Shown here piece by piece: positions 62,189-64,000 of a stretch of 64,000 nucleotides of DNA (its first letter is position 1; each line of letters opens with the position of its first letter). Below the pieces are notes generated by a model. The model ran no database searches and was not told the origin of the DNA. It saw nothing but the letters and a program-made list of their open reading frames with translations. The translations under genes were made by a program, and so were the position numbers. Source of the DNA: Pantoea phytobeneficialis (lineage in GTDB: Bacteria; Pseudomonadota; Gammaproteobacteria; Enterobacterales; Enterobacteriaceae); contig NZ_CP024636.1 in NCBI RefSeq assembly GCF_009728735.1, positions 639,686-703,685 on the forward strand, written 5' to 3'.

Positions 62189-64000
62189 TTATTCCAGCCA
62201 CAGCAGGGTGTCGCCCGGACTCACCGGACGCCCCGCCTGGCAGGCGATACGTTTCACGCGACCCGCCTCGGGTGCGACAATAGCCAGCTCCATTTTCATC
62301 GCCTCGACGATGATCAGCGTCTGACCGGCGGCCACTTCATCACCCGGCTGCACCAGCACTTTCCAGATGTTGCCGTTCATATCGGCGCTCACCGCCAGTG
62401 CGGAGTCGTCCTCTTCCGCCACCACCAGCGTCTCTTCACTGGTCAGCGGTGCGTTCTGCTCCTCCTGCGCCCACAGCGTCACTTCCTGTTCAAAGGCGGC
62501 GGCCTGGCGGGCACGGAACTCAGCGATCGAGTCGGCGTGCTCAACCAGGAATTGCTGATGGGCGGCGAAGTCGAACAGCGTCTCCTCGATGCGGATACGT
62601 GCGCGACCTTCGCGGAAGTCGTCGCGTAACTGTGTCAGTTCTGCTTCGCTTACCGGGTAGAAACGCACCTGATCGAAGAAGTGCAGCAGCCAGGGTTCGT
62701 CGGCCGCGAACTGATCGTTTTTCAGGAATTTATTCCAGATGGGCAGCGTGCGGCCGACCAACTGGTAGCCACCGGGGGAGTCCATGCCGTAGATACACAT
62801 GTACATGCCGCCAATGCCTACGGTGCCTTCAGCGGTGAAGGTACGCGCCGGGCTATATTTGGAACTCAGCAGGCGATGACGCGGATCGACCGGCACCGCG
62901 CAGGGCGCGCCGAGATAGACATCGCCCAGACCGAGGATCAGGTAGCTGGCATCGAAAATGGTATCGCGCACCGCTTCACGGCTCTCCAGGCCATTAATAC
63001 GCTGAATAAAGTCGACGTTGTTCGGCAGCCACGGGGCAGTGGCGCGCACGGTTTCTTTGTAGCGTTCCACCGCGCCGAGCGTGGCGCTATCTTCAAATGC
63101 CATCGGCATCCAGACAATGCGCGACGGTACTTTCAACTGGCTGACATCACCCAGTCCGGCTTCCAGTTCCAGCAGCAACGCCATCAGTTGCGGCTGGCTG
63201 AGGATCAGGCTGTCGTAGCGCACCTGCAACGAACGCACGCCGGGTGACAACTCTTCCACACCAGGCACGGCGCGATCCCGCAGTGCTTGCATCAACAGAT
63301 GCACGCGCAGGCGCAGTGCCAGATCCAGCACGTTGTCGCCGTACTCAATCAGCACGTATTTATCACCGGCCTGGCGATATACCACTGCCGGGGTGCTGGT
63401 GGTGGCGGGTAATGCCGCCAGCAGCGTCGCCGAGCCGATGTCGCTGGCCGCCAGTGACGGTACGTCAAACGCAGGTGCATGGGCAGAACGCAGGGTCGCG
63501 ACGCTATGGGCCTGGGCTTTCTCCAGCGCCACCGCTTCGTCGGCGCTGATGGGGTGGAATCGGATACGATCACCCGGCTTCACCTGACCAACTTTCCACA
63601 GCTCGGCTTTGGCGATGGTGACCGGGCAGACGAAGCCGCCGAGGCTTGGGCCGTCATGGGTAAGGATCACCGGGAAGTCACCGGTGAAGTTCACCGCGCC
63701 GATGGCATATTCACAGTCGTGCACGTTGGAAGGATGCAACCCGGCTTCGCCACCGTTGGCACGCGTCCAGCTCGGTTTCGGACCTACCAGACGCACACCA
63801 AGACGGTTGGAGTTGTAATGTACCTGCCAGTCGCTGGCGAAGAATTCATCGATAGCGGCCTGGGTGAAGAAATCCGGTGCGCCGTGCGGTCCGTAGAGTA
63901 CGCCGATACGCCATTCGCTGCCGTAGTGCGGCACCAGAGCGTGATCGAGCGCCTGGGGTTCGCTGACTGGCGCAGGCGTGGTGCAGGCCGCAAGCAGAGG
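62189..64000 (-). CDS. urea carboxylase, C-terminal half (5' part outside window)
   Basis: 604 codons, open to the window edge, of a protein usually about 1200 residues (urea carboxylase, EC 6.3.4.6, biotin-dependent, first step of the urea amidolyase pathway with allophanate hydrolase). Present here are the KipI/KipA-like carboxyltransferase domains (about the first 500 residues; GSEWRIGVLYGPHG, PVILTHDGPSLGGF, GVRSLQVRYDSL, GIGGMYMCIYGMDSPGGYQLVGRTLPIWNK) and a C-terminal biotinyl domain with the biotin-attachment EAMKME. The biotin carboxylase half is off the window. With urtABCDE downstream it forms an import-and-degradation unit. Confidence 0.9.
   Translation of the reverse strand, partial: PLLAACTTPAPVSEPQALDHALVPHYGSEWRIGVLYGPHGAPDFFTQAAIDEFFASDWQVHYNSNRLGVRLVGPKPSWTRANGGEAGLHPSNVHDCEYAIGAVNFTGDFPVILTHDGPSLGGFVCPVTIAKAELWKVGQVKPGDRIRFHPISADEAVALEKAQAHSVATLRSAHAPAFDVPSLAASDIGSATLLAALPATTSTPAVVYRQAGDKYVLIEYGDNVLDLALRLRVHLLMQALRDRAVPGVEELSPGVRSLQVRYDSLILSQPQLMALLLELEAGLGDVSQLKVPSRIVWMPMAFEDSATLGAVERYKETVRATAPWLPNNVDFIQRINGLESREAVRDTIFDASYLILGLGDVYLGAPCAVPVDPRHRLLSSKYSPARTFTAEGTVGIGGMYMCIYGMDSPGGYQLVGRTLPIWNKFLKNDQFAADEPWLLHFFDQVRFYPVSEAELTQLRDDFREGRARIRIEETLFDFAAHQQFLVEHADSIAEFRARQAAAFEQEVTLWAQEEQNAPLTSEETLVVAEEDDSALAVSADMNGNIWKVLVQPGDEVAAGQTLIIVEAMKMELAIVAPEAGRVKRIACQAGRPVSPGDTLLWLE

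Overview
The window looks like an Erwiniaceae chromosome (most likely Pantoea or a close relative). Most of it is GC-rich coding sequence whose gene content and order match the 97-100 min region of Escherichia coli: opgB, fhuF, a DUF1435 gene, three tandem tRNA-Leu(CAG) genes, rsmC, holD-rimI-yjjG, yjjJ, smp, serB-radA-nadR and ettA. Blocks specific to the lineage sit between these genes. The genus is inferred from family resemblance; no search was run.

Layout. 1-5600 is the end of an AT-richer genomic island. It holds the end of an IS2-like IS3-family element, a single-polypeptide restriction-modification enzyme (adenine methylase fused to a PstI/BsuBI-type nuclease), a small secreted-protein gene broken by an amber codon, and a compact two-gene unit that looks like a glycine-zipper membrane toxin with its immunity protein. 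The island stops at a duplicated tRNA 3' end (about 5564-5586) followed by the tRNA's own terminator, which is the classic scar of integration into a tRNA-Leu gene. 5700-9800 carries a NicO-type Ni/Co exporter, an AraC/GyrI-like regulator, a DUF1493 protein, and a quinone reductase divergent from a LysR regulator. 9800-13033 is a lone 1077-residue Upf1-like SF1 helicase of lower GC, possibly a defence gene. 13-30 kb is a mosaic of housekeeping and accessory genes: a DUF1176 protein, a SEC-C protein, a 2OG-Fe(II) oxygenase with a MetQ-like binding protein, a serine hydrolase lipoprotein, an RcnB-like protein, a MocR-type regulator beside a GNAT enzyme, an APC permease, OpgB, a tautomerase beside a LysR regulator, a glycosyltransferase and a beta-propeller.

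30-36 kb contains an MFS symporter, a LacI regulator and a nucleoside hydrolase that read as one nucleoside-type catabolic unit, with an 18-bp palindromic operator candidate upstream, followed by a second MFS transporter and a YbaK-like deacylase. 36-48.4 kb is the conserved core, with Fur-type palindromes before fhuF and the DUF1435 gene. 48.5-50.9 kb is a sugar-acid unit (MFS transporter plus enolase-superfamily dehydratase).

50.9-52.2 kb is the most striking non-coding feature: about 23 head-to-tail copies of a 44-bp unit, each carrying a short palindrome of the same REP-like family that is scattered elsewhere in the window singly or as inverted pairs. ettA, a 2-hydroxyacid dehydrogenase and deoR follow. 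The window ends in a minus-strand urea-utilisation locus: urea carboxylase (5' part beyond the window), a GntR regulator and the urea ABC transporter urtABCDE. A second family of stem-loop repeats lies between urtA and urtB.
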